From: GCA-2687025 sp964473525
GTDB lineage: Bacteria; Poribacteria; WGA-4E; GCA-2687025
Reading direction: 5' to 3'
DNA length: 44,448 bases
Assembly: GCA_964473525.1 (NCBI GenBank)
Contig: CAYYPK010000049.1
Coordinates: 1-44,448 of the forward strand
In this document: positions 34,253 through 42,215 of the stretch, piece by piece
Numbering within the stretch: position 1 is the first letter of the stretch
Layout: every line of letters begins with the position of its first letter
Notes under the pieces: generated by a model
Databases searched by the model: none
What the model was told of the DNA's origin: nothing
The model's input: only the letters and a program-made list of their open reading frames with translations
Made by a program: the position numbers and the translations under genes

Positions 34253-37200
34253 ATGTTGCCCCTCGCTAACCGCCTTCGCCACGCCGCATACGCGACGGCT
34301 TTGACGTGTCTTGTGATGGCGACGCCCAGCAGCTCGCTGGCCCTCCCTGATGGCGCCATCGCCCGGCTGGGGTACGGCAGTCCTCAAGCGGTGCAGTATT
34401 CCCCGGGCGGAGCATTCCTCGCCGTGGGGACGAGCCTGGGTGTGGAGCTGTGGGATGCGCAGACACACCAGCGCACCACAGCGTATGATACGAACGCGTG
34501 GATTACGTCAGTCGCCTTTTCGCCAGATGGCTTAACAATCGCGGGCGGCGGCATAGACAATACGGTGAGACTGTGGGACGTCGTGACCCGGGCGAGCGTC
34601 AGCACGCTGTATGGACACTCCAGAAATGTTGCGTCTGTGGCATTCTCACCCGACGGCGCGACACTCGCCAGCGGCAGCCTGGATCGGACAGTGAAGCTGT
34701 GGGACATCGACGCAGGTCAGGAGATCGCCACGCTACCAGGCCACGCAGGTTTCGTCAGGTGCATCGCCTTCTCGCCTGACGGCACGATTCTCGCCAGCGC
34801 CAGCAATGACGGCACGGTGAAGCTGTGGGATGTGGCGGCACGCCAGGAGGCCGCCAGTCTGGAAGGACACTCGTCTTACGTCTGGTCCGTCGCGTTCTCG
34901 CCTGATGGAGCGACACTCGCGAGCTCCAGCAACGACGGGACAGTGAAGCTGTGGGACATCGCGGCTCGCCAGGAGATATCCACGCTACCCGCCCACTCGC
35001 TCTCGGTCGAGTCCGTGGCGTTCTCGCCCGACGGCGCGACACTCGCCACTGGCAGCTGGGGCGAGGTGAAACTGTGGGACATCGCGGCACGACGGGAAAT
35101 CGCCACGTTGTACGGACACTCGCGCTGGGCCGAATCCGTGGTGTTCTCCCCAGACGGGGCGACACTTGCCAGCGCCGGGAGTGACGACGCGGTGAAGCTG
35201 TGGGACGTCGCGACGCACCAAGAGCTCGTCACGTTGGGAGGTCACACGTCTCAGGTCAGGTCCGCGGGCGCCGGCTGGCGCGAGGTGAACCTATGGGACA
35301 TCGCGGCACGCCAGGAGATCGCGGCCCTACCGGGCGCGTCGTACGTCGGCTCGGTCGCATATTCGTCCGACGGCGCTACACTGGCAAGCGGGGCCTGGGC
35401 TGAAGTGAAACTGTGGGATGTCGTAGCGCGCCAAGAGCTCGCCACGCTACTTGGTCACTCGTCTGCCGTCGGATCTGTCGCCTTCTCGCCGGACGACACA
35501 ACACTCGCGAGTGGAGGCGGCTGGACGAACCACACAGTGAGGTTGTGGGATGTCGCTGCGCAGGAAGAGATCGTCGTATTAGGCGCCCATGCAGGGGTCG
35601 TGAACGGAGTCGCGTTCTCTCCAGACGGCGCCACCCTGGCAAGTGCCAGTGACGATGGTACGATGAAGCTGTGGGACGTGGCGTCACGCCGGGAGATCGC
35701 CACGCTACAGGGTCATTCGTCGGCGATTGAGTCTGTCGCGTTCTCACCAGACGGGAACATCCTCGCGAGCGGCAGCACAGATCGTACGGTGAAGCTGTGG
35801 GACGTGGGGTCACGCCAGGAGATCGCTACGCTAACAGGCCACATCAACTGGGTCTTCACCATCGCGTTTTCCCCCGATGGCGGAACGCTCGCCAGCGGCA
35901 GTTACCAACGGATAAAGCTGTGGGATATAGCAACACGCAGCGAGATCGCCACGCTTCGCGGACACACATCTCATGTCAACGCGACCGCGTTCTCACCAGA
36001 CGGCGTTACACTCGCCAGCGCGGGGCAAGACGCCACTCTCGTCCTATGGGACATGTCGCCGTACGTCGCCTCGCCAGCCCTGGCACAAAGGAGTGGCTGG
36101 GTCTTCGAGCCAGGAGGCGACGGAACGGCGCGCCCCGGCGAACGGGTCCAGTTCAGGACGCGCATGCAGAACCAGGGGGACGGCGGCGCCTCGCGCGTCA
36201 ACGCCACGTTGACGGTCAACGACAGTGATGTTGCCGTCGTCCGTGGCGAAGTCGCACATGCATTCTGGCCAGCGGGGGAAGCCCGCAACAACGTAGGCTT
36301 CGTCCTCGACATCGCGCCGGACGCGACTCCCCACGACGTCACGGTCCTCGTCGACGTGACGGCAGACAACGGCGGCCCCTGGCAGTTCACATACACCTTC
36401 CCGATCGCCGCGCCACCACCCGGTCTTGCTGCCCGCAGCTTCTGGGCGCGCGACAAGGTCACCGGCAACGCGGACGGCGACACCAACCCAGGCGAACGCG
36501 TCGAGATCAAGGCGCGGGTCAAGAACGAGTCGGAGACCGAGTTCCAGAACGTCGTCGTCACGCTCAGCAGCGACGATGACGTCACCATCGTAAACGGCAC
36601 GGTGAACCACGCGGCGTGGCCCGCAGGCGTCGCGCGCAACAACGGCGGGCTCGTGGGCGACATCGGCGCGGAAGCCACGGACTCGGTAGCGTTCACGTTG
36701 GACATCACCGCGGACAATGGTGGCCCTTGGCGGTTGTCGTACACGTTGCCCATCGTGCCACTCCCGGTGACCTTCACCGCGCGGAGCCTGTGGGCGCGCG
36801 ACAAAGCGACGGGCAACGCCGACGGCGACGCCAACCCGGGCGAACGCGTCGAGATCAGGGCGCGCTTGAGGAACGACAGCGCCGTAGACGCGCAGAACGT
36901 CGTCGTCACGCTCAGCAGCGCGGACGACGTTACGATCGTGAACGGCACGGTGAACCACGCGACGTGGCCCGGAGGGGTCGCGCGGAACAACAATGGGCTG
37001 CTCGTAGACATCGGCTCGGGCGCCTCCGGGTCGGTGGCGTTCACAGTGGATGTCACGTCGGATAGCGGCGGCCCCTGGCAGTTCACCTACACGTTACCAA
37101 TCGTCGCGCTGCCGGCGGGTCTCGTCGCTCGTAGCTTCTGGGCGCGTGACAAAGTCACTGGCAACGCGGACGGCGATGCCAACGCAGGGGAGCGCGTCGA

Positions 37201-38788
37201 GATCAAGGCGCGCGTCAAGAACGAAAGCGCTACCGACCTCGTCAACGTGGTCGCCACGCTCAGCAGCGACGACCCAGACGTTACGGTCGTGAACGGCCAG
37301 GTCACGCACGAGACGTGGCCAGCGGGCGTAGCCAGGAACAACGACGGGCCGCGCATCGACATAGGGTCCAGCGCCACCGACTCCGTCGCGCTGACGCTGG
37401 ATATCACGGCGGACAACGGCGGGCCGTGGCAGTTCACCTACACGCTGCCGGTCGTGGCCGCTCCCGTCGTGATGAGCGCGCGAAGCTTCTGGATGCGTGA
37501 CAAGTCCACGGGCAACGCCGACGGCGACGCCAACCCCGGAGAGCGGGTGGAGCTGAAGGCGCGTATGAAGAACGCGAGTTCGGTGGATGCCGAGAACGTC
37601 GTCGTCACCCTTAGCAGCACCGATGATGTCACCATCGTGAATCGGCAGATCACCCACGCGACGTGGCCTGCGGGAGTCGCGCGGAACAACAACGGTCTCG
37701 TCGTCGAGATCGGCGCGGGCGCCACGGAATCAGTCACGTTCACGATAGACGTCACGGCCGACAACGGCGGCCCGTGGCAGTTCACCTACACGCTGCCGGT
37801 CGTCGCGACGCCTGCGGAATTCGCGATGCGTAGCACGTGGGCGCGGGGCAAGACCACCGGCGACGCCGACGGTCAGGTCGAACCGGGCGAGCGTGTTGAG
37901 CTGCGCGTACGCCTCAAGAACAACGGTCAGACCACGGCGGAGAACGTCGTCGTCCTTCTTGGCACGGCGGACGCGAACGTGACTGTCGCCGCTGACACCG
38001 TGACGCACGCGACGTGGCCAGGTGGCGTGGCGCGGAACAACGCTGGGTTCCTCATCGACCTTGGCGCCGAAGCCAGCAGCCCCATCACCTTCGTCGTGGA
38101 CGTCACTGCGGACAACGCGGGTCCGTGGCAGTTCACGTTTGAGCTCGCCGTTGATCTGCCCACGGCTCCCACGGCTCTCGCCGCGCCAGAGGACGTCAAC
38201 CTGGACGGCGTGGTCGGCATCCGGGACATCCTGACGGTGGCTCCGTTGCACGGTCAGCGGTCGTCGGCGCTGCCCTCGGCTGACATCAACGGCGATCGCG
38301 TTCTGGACCTGTCCGACATGATCGCCATCGAATCGGCGCGGACGGATGTCCTCGTCGGCGCGCCATCCGCGCGGCGTAGCTCCGTCGGCCTTGTCGAACG
38401 ATGGCTCGCCGAGAGCCGGCAGGCGGACGATGGTTCGCAGGTGTTCCGTCGTGGCATGGCAGCGCTCGAGGATCTCCTCGCGACATTGAGACCGTCCGAC
38501 ACGGCGCTCCTGCCGAACTACCCGAACCCGTTTAACCCCGAGACGTGGATACCCTTCGACCTGTCGGCGGACGCGGACGTCACCATACGCGTCTACGACG
38601 CACAGGGGCGCGAGGTCCGGCGCATGGCGTTGGGACGCCTCGACGTTGGCGCCTATCGCGGCAGAACGCACGCCGCGTATTGGGACGGACGGAACGAGCT
38701 CGGCGAACCCGCCGCTAGCGGCGTGTACTTCTACGAGCTGCGCGCAGGCGACATCGTGCAACGCCGGCGGATGGTGATTCGGAAGTAG
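34253..38788 (+). CDS. Giant secreted protein: 14 WD40 repeats, six 116-residue repeats, dockerin-like, sorting domain
   Basis: The 1511-residue protein begins with a signal peptide (cleavage near SSSLA). Residues about 40-605 hold 14 WD40 blades, each ending in LWD, enough for two seven-bladed propellers; typical units read VAFSPDGATLASGS...VKLWD. Blade 8 is shortened. Residues 606-1303 hold six repeats of about 116 residues (ARSFWARDKVTGNADGD, PGERVEIKARVKN, ADNGGPWQFTYTLP), beta-rich and CARDB-like. Near 1312-1365 is a dockerin-type segment with two Ca-binding-like loops (DVNLDGVVGIRD, DINGDRVLDLSD). The C-terminus has LLPNYPNPFNPETWIPFDLS and SGVYFYELRAGD, a type 9-like sorting/FlgD-like domain frequent in Poribacteria. 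It is probably displayed on the cell surface. Confidence 0.93.
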   Translation: MLPLANRLRHAAYATALTCLVMATPSSSLALPDGAIARLGYGSPQAVQYSPGGAFLAVGTSLGVELWDAQTHQRTTAYDTNAWITSVAFSPDGLTIAGGGIDNTVRLWDVVTRASVSTLYGHSRNVASVAFSPDGATLASGSLDRTVKLWDIDAGQEIATLPGHAGFVRCIAFSPDGTILASASNDGTVKLWDVAARQEAASLEGHSSYVWSVAFSPDGATLASSSNDGTVKLWDIAARQEISTLPAHSLSVESVAFSPDGATLATGSWGEVKLWDIAARREIATLYGHSRWAESVVFSPDGATLASAGSDDAVKLWDVATHQELVTLGGHTSQVRSAGAGWREVNLWDIAARQEIAALPGASYVGSVAYSSDGATLASGAWAEVKLWDVVARQELATLLGHSSAVGSVAFSPDDTTLASGGGWTNHTVRLWDVAAQEEIVVLGAHAGVVNGVAFSPDGATLASASDDGTMKLWDVASRREIATLQGHSSAIESVAFSPDGNILASGSTDRTVKLWDVGSRQEIATLTGHINWVFTIAFSPDGGTLASGSYQRIKLWDIATRSEIATLRGHTSHVNATAFSPDGVTLASAGQDATLVLWDMSPYVASPALAQRSGWVFEPGGDGTARPGERVQFRTRMQNQGDGGASRVNATLTVNDSDVAVVRGEVAHAFWPAGEARNNVGFVLDIAPDATPHDVTVLVDVTADNGGPWQFTYTFPIAAPPPGLAARSFWARDKVTGNADGDTNPGERVEIKARVKNESETEFQNVVVTLSSDDDVTIVNGTVNHAAWPAGVARNNGGLVGDIGAEATDSVAFTLDITADNGGPWRLSYTLPIVPLPVTFTARSLWARDKATGNADGDANPGERVEIRARLRNDSAVDAQNVVVTLSSADDVTIVNGTVNHATWPGGVARNNNGLLVDIGSGASGSVAFTVDVTSDSGGPWQFTYTLPIVALPAGLVARSFWARDKVTGNADGDANAGERVEIKARVKNESATDLVNVVATLSSDDPDVTVVNGQVTHETWPAGVARNNDGPRIDIGSSATDSVALTLDITADNGGPWQFTYTLPVVAAPVVMSARSFWMRDKSTGNADGDANPGERVELKARMKNASSVDAENVVVTLSSTDDVTIVNRQITHATWPAGVARNNNGLVVEIGAGATESVTFTIDVTADNGGPWQFTYTLPVVATPAEFAMRSTWARGKTTGDADGQVEPGERVELRVRLKNNGQTTAENVVVLLGTADANVTVAADTVTHATWPGGVARNNAGFLIDLGAEASSPITFVVDVTADNAGPWQFTFELAVDLPTAPTALAAPEDVNLDGVVGIRDILTVAPLHGQRSSALPSADINGDRVLDLSDMIAIESARTDVLVGAPSARRSSVGLVERWLAESRQADDGSQVFRRGMAALEDLLATLRPSDTALLPNYPNPFNPETWIPFDLSADADVTIRVYDAQGREVRRMALGRLDVGAYRGRTHAAYWDGRNELGEPAASGVYFYELRAGDIVQRRRMVIRK
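34500..36060 (+). repeat. WD40-coding tandem repeats, about 120-129 bases per unit
   Basis: Units share stretches such as gcgttctcgcc, gacggcgcgacactcgcca and gtgaagctgtgggac. The close DNA similarity between neighbouring units, more than is needed for protein similarity, suggests recent duplication and possible repeat-number variation. Confidence 0.8.
36073..38160 (+). repeat. Six tandem repeats of about 348 bases
   Basis: Copies begin near 36073, 36421, 36769, 37117, 37465 and 37813, each with agcttctgggcgcg-like and ggcccctggcagttcac-like segments. Copies 2-5 are most alike; copies 1 and 6 are diverged, as expected for internal expansion. Confidence 0.85.
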
Positions 38789-38842
38789 GTCCAATCCCAC
38801 GCCGCCGCGCTGGATCGGGCTCCCTCCACGAGGAGGCGGCTC

Positions 38843-39196
38843 CTACTTGGGCGGCAGCGTGCGGGCAAAGGCGAGACCGCGTTCGAGCCAGTTGGAGAGG
38901 TCGTCGTCCGTGCCGTAGCCTTCGGGCCCGACGAACACCATCCCGCGCATCGGTCGCCCCGTGAAGTCCATCTCACGCGCATGGGGTTGTGCGAGGCACT
39001 CCTCGTAGGCGTCCTTGCCGACGCGCACCATGAGCGACCCGTCGCCGGTCACGCCGCAGACCATGTTCCCGCTAAGCAGGAAGCAGTGCCCGCCAAACAT
39101 CTTCTTCTCGGCGATGTCCGCGCGCGCCTGCAAGATGGCGCGCGACCTCGTGAGTAGGGCTGGCGCCTCCGCGTCCCGCGACTTCGTATCCCCCAA
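38843..39196 (-). CDS. TfoX/Sxy N-terminal-domain protein
   Basis: The 117-residue protein matches the TfoX N-terminal domain family: ADIAEKKMFGGHCFLLSGNMVCGV and MRGMVFVGPEGYGTDDDLSNW. In Proteobacteria TfoX/Sxy activates competence genes; standalone N-domain proteins in other phyla have unknown roles. TTG at 39196 is preferred as start because GAGGAGGGACGGACG lies directly before it; a GTG at 39247 is in frame but has no such site. It is divergent from the TPR/HEAT gene. Confidence 0.85.
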   Translation of the reverse strand: MGDTKSRDAEAPALLTRSRAILQARADIAEKKMFGGHCFLLSGNMVCGVTGDGSLMVRVGKDAYEECLAQPHAREMDFTGRPMRGMVFVGPEGYGTDDDLSNWLERGLAFARTLPPK

Positions 39197-39282
39197 CGTC
39201 CGTCCCTCCTCGTGTGACTCGACTACTATATGCCCCCGCGCGGCCACCTCGTCAATCGGTAGCGCACGATACTCCCCGCTTG

Positions 39283-39288
39283 TATAAT
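39283..39288 (+). promoter_or_regulatory. Candidate -10 box TATAAT
   Basis: A perfect TATAAT preceded by TTG lies 52 bases before the ATG of the TPR/HEAT gene. No good -35 match sits 16-18 bases upstream, so this is a tentative promoter. Confidence 0.35.
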
Positions 39289-39339
39289 CAAATGCAGTCT
39301 CTGCACTTCTGTCGCACTGCCGTCGCCGGGGATCACGCC

Positions 39340-41859
39340 ATGCCGCGTCGCCGCGCGTCTCTCGCGCTTCTCGTAGTAGGTACCTTGACCTGGTGCGGCT
39401 TCGCCGCCAGCGCTCGCGCCGAGGGTGAGGCGAGCGTGGCGTCCTCCGAGGACGCCACGGCGCTCATCGAACACGCGTATGCCCTGCACTTCGAACACGA
39501 GCAGTTCCAAGCCGCCATTGACGCGTACGAACAGGTGGCGGCGCTCCACCCTACGTCGCCGCAGGCCGCCGAGGCTCTCTTCCGTATCGCGAACATCCAC
39601 CACTGGGAATTCGTCGAGACCACGCCTGCCATGCAAGCGTACGAGCGCGTCATCGCGGCGTATCCAGACACGGAATACGCCGTCGAGTCCATCCTCCGCA
39701 TCGGCGAGTGCCACAGTCTGCGAAACGATCAAGAGACGGCGTTGGCGCGGTACGACGAGGTCGTTCGGGAGCATCCAGACTCCAAGCACGTGCCGTTCGC
39801 CCTTATCACGAAGGCGAAGGCTATCCGGTACCGAGCGGACGGGCGGGATGTCGCGCAGAGCATCTACGAGCGGTTGCGCGACGAATACCCAGACTCGAAG
39901 TACGGGCGCGAGGCGCGAATGTGGCTGGTCGAGCTACGCCCCATGTCCTCACAGCGCGGCAAGCGGCGGATCGAGGAGAAGGACAAATCCAGGGAATACC
40001 GCGTCATCCAGCAGGAGGCGTCGGACTACCAACTGAGAGCCACAGCTCAGTACATGATCGCGTACAGCAAGTCACTCCAGGGCGACCCCGTCGGAACGCT
40101 CCGTGAAGCGCAGGCGCTGCTTGTCGACTACGCGGAGACGTACGACGACCAGCTGGCCATGACGCACCGCCTCATTGCCGCCGCGTATGAGCGCCTCTCC
40201 CGACCGGACCTGGCCGCCGAATGGTACGAGAAGGGCGCGACTGCCTATCCCAAGAGCCTCTGGGCGAGTGGGTTACAGGATGCTGCGGTTCGGACACGGG
40301 CCGGCATCGCGCGGTCCAAGCTCTATACAGGACCGGCCGATACGGAGCCCGCGGTGATCACGGACGCCGACGCGTTCCTCGACGAGCACCTGAATCACAG
40401 GCCTCCCGCGCCCGGTTACTACGGCTGGGGGCCTCTCGAGGATCATCTCAAAGCTGGCGGCGGACGGCGCGCGCTGCTAGAAGCGGCGCTGGCAATCGTC
40501 GCTGAAGAAGACCATGGCGACACAGTCGCCGCTCTCGGGATCGTGTCCCACCTGCTCGGCGATTCACGAACAGGATCGCCCGAGGCGCTGAGGCACACTG
40601 CGTTCCCGGTACTCGCAGCCAAGGTTGACGCCTCCGATGACGCTCGGGTGCGTCGGGCGCTCGTGACGCCGCTTCGGAAGACGGATATCCCGGGCGCGGC
40701 GACCCCCTTGATTGCGCTGGCGGAAGAACGCGAGTGGCGTATCTCGCAACGGGCGTTGGACCAACTGGCCGCGCTCACGTCACGCCATCCAGATCAGTTG
40801 GACACGATCACGCCGTATCTCATCGGGCGGATGGAGACGGAGCTCGTCAAGATGGCCTGGACACATGACAGGACGGCTGCGATCCTCGTGCGCGCCCTCG
40901 GCGGACTGCGCGACCGACGCGCGCTGCCCGTGCTCGAAAAGGCCCTCGAGCGTTACCCAAGAGCGCTCGCGGATGAATGCGTCGTCGCTGCCAAGACGAT
41001 TGCCCAGCCACGCCCGCGGCTGACAGCCCGCAACGCACACGCGATGGTGGAGGAGGACGTCGCGCGCGCAAAGAGGCTTCGCCGGCGGGCCTTGGCGGCA
41101 CAGAAAGCCAACGGCCCTCGAGTCACGTCTAGCCACTATCGGCCGCGAAGCAAGGAGATGTCTACGGACGACATTGCCAAGATGTTCGCCCCCTCGGGCG
41201 CTCCACAAGCCGCCGAAAGCGCAGGACGTCCCGCCGCCCCGTTGCGTCCAGATCGCGAACTGACGCCCACGGAGACAGCCCAACGGGACATTCTGCTGAG
41301 CCTCGTTCGCGATGCCCATGGTCGCAACATCCCAATAGACGACCAGGACGACGAGGACCGGACGGATAGGGCAGCTCGCGTCGAAGCCCGGCGGATGCTT
41401 GCCGCGAACTATCTCGCGACGCACATCGCGCACGACTCCATGGTCCAACCGGTCGTGCGGTTCCTCCGCCGCACCAGGGACGAGGCAGGCCGTGAGGAGC
41501 CTGAGAGCCTGCCCGAGAACCCGCGCGAGGCGGCTTACGCGCTACGGTCTCTGGCAGCGACAAAGCGGGTGCGCACACGCGTCGTAGAGGTACTCGCGGA
41601 GTACGCCAGCAAGGGGGCCGTCTCGGCGCTGTTTGAGTTGCTCGACGATCCACAGGTTGCAGGCACTGCGTACGCCTCGCTCCGCCAGCTGCTCGAGCCG
41701 CACATGGGCGCCGACAAACATCTGCTGGGTGAGCCCGGCGCTACGGCCGGTGGAGGTCGCGCGCCGAATCGCGGCGAGCTCGCTGCCGCCGAAGTCTGGT
41801 GGATGGCGAACGGCCGCCGCATAGCGCCAACACGCAGAGCGGCTCACAACAGCGACTGA
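39340..41859 (+). CDS. Secreted TPR and HEAT-repeat protein
   Basis: The 839-residue protein has a signal peptide (MPRRRASLALLVVGTLTW, cleavage near ARAEG). Residues 40-340 hold TPR units of the YbgF/BamD type, such as HFEHEQFQAAIDAYEQVAAL, HPTSPQAAEALFRIANIHHW, YPDTEYAVESILRIGECH and HPDSKHVPFALITKAKAIRY. Later parts (about 360-520 and 720-800) look like HEAT repeats (ALTSRHPDQLDTITPYLIG, VSALFELLDDPQVAGTAYASL), separated by a basic, low-complexity linker near 600-700. It is likely an envelope scaffold or assembly factor; the exact role is unknown. Confidence 0.85.
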   Translation: MPRRRASLALLVVGTLTWCGFAASARAEGEASVASSEDATALIEHAYALHFEHEQFQAAIDAYEQVAALHPTSPQAAEALFRIANIHHWEFVETTPAMQAYERVIAAYPDTEYAVESILRIGECHSLRNDQETALARYDEVVREHPDSKHVPFALITKAKAIRYRADGRDVAQSIYERLRDEYPDSKYGREARMWLVELRPMSSQRGKRRIEEKDKSREYRVIQQEASDYQLRATAQYMIAYSKSLQGDPVGTLREAQALLVDYAETYDDQLAMTHRLIAAAYERLSRPDLAAEWYEKGATAYPKSLWASGLQDAAVRTRAGIARSKLYTGPADTEPAVITDADAFLDEHLNHRPPAPGYYGWGPLEDHLKAGGGRRALLEAALAIVAEEDHGDTVAALGIVSHLLGDSRTGSPEALRHTAFPVLAAKVDASDDARVRRALVTPLRKTDIPGAATPLIALAEEREWRISQRALDQLAALTSRHPDQLDTITPYLIGRMETELVKMAWTHDRTAAILVRALGGLRDRRALPVLEKALERYPRALADECVVAAKTIAQPRPRLTARNAHAMVEEDVARAKRLRRRALAAQKANGPRVTSSHYRPRSKEMSTDDIAKMFAPSGAPQAAESAGRPAAPLRPDRELTPTETAQRDILLSLVRDAHGRNIPIDDQDDEDRTDRAARVEARRMLAANYLATHIAHDSMVQPVVRFLRRTRDEAGREEPESLPENPREAAYALRSLAATKRVRTRVVEVLAEYASKGAVSALFELLDDPQVAGTAYASLRQLLEPHMGADKHLLGEPGATAGGGRAPNRGELAAAEVWWMANGRRIAPTRRAAHNSD

Positions 41860-41925
41860 GCCCGCCACGCACGGTAACGTCCTGGCGCGCGCGACGACGT
41901 TGCGCCGGCGCTGTCGCTAGGCGCG

Positions 41926-41956
41926 CTGCCAGGCAGCTGTCCCTGGCGCCTGGCAG
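41926..41956. terminator. Hairpin downstream of the TPR/HEAT gene
   Basis: CTGCCAGGC at 41926-41934 pairs with GCCTGGCAG at 41948-41956, a 9-bp perfect stem with a 13-base loop, 67 bases after the stop. No T-tract follows, so its terminator role is uncertain. Confidence 0.35.
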
Positions 41957-42084
41957 ACATTAGGGACGGCGCGCGCAAGCAGGCTCGGTAGACTCGCACC
42001 TTCCCCCGCCGTGGATTCCTCCCTGCCCAGGCCCAGAGCCAACCCCTTGACCGAGCACCGGCAAGGGCGTAGCTTGAATACTCA

Positions 42085-42116
42085 GGCCTACAAATTCTTG
42101 GCGGATAGTGTAGGCC
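42085..42116. promoter_or_regulatory. Inverted repeat upstream of the acidic lipoprotein gene
   Basis: GGCCTACA and TGTAGGCC are perfect 8-base arms 16 bases apart, about 100 bases before the ATG at 42216. The spacing resembles a dimeric repressor site. The surroundings are more AT-rich than the rest of the window, as expected at a promoter. Confidence 0.35.
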
Positions 42117-42215
42117 ACTTACGTCTATATGTTAGTAGAAGGGCTCGTGTCGGCCGCGCCGAGGTACACGAGCGCGATGTCAACAGTACGCGGCGCGACT
42201 ACGAGGAGACTGCCT

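Larger units (their letters stand above)
41860..42215. other. Intergenic stretch with two inverted repeats
   Basis: No gene is supported between the TPR/HEAT gene and the acidic lipoprotein gene. Inverted repeats lie at 41926-41956 and 42085-42116. A GAGGAGAC ribosome binding site ends the region. Confidence 0.55.

Noticed and set aside
35971..37086. Minus-strand frame opposite the WD40/repeat gene
   Set aside because: It mirrors the repeats of the plus-strand gene; repeat periodicity creates long antisense frames. The plus strand has signal peptide, WD40 and sorting domain.
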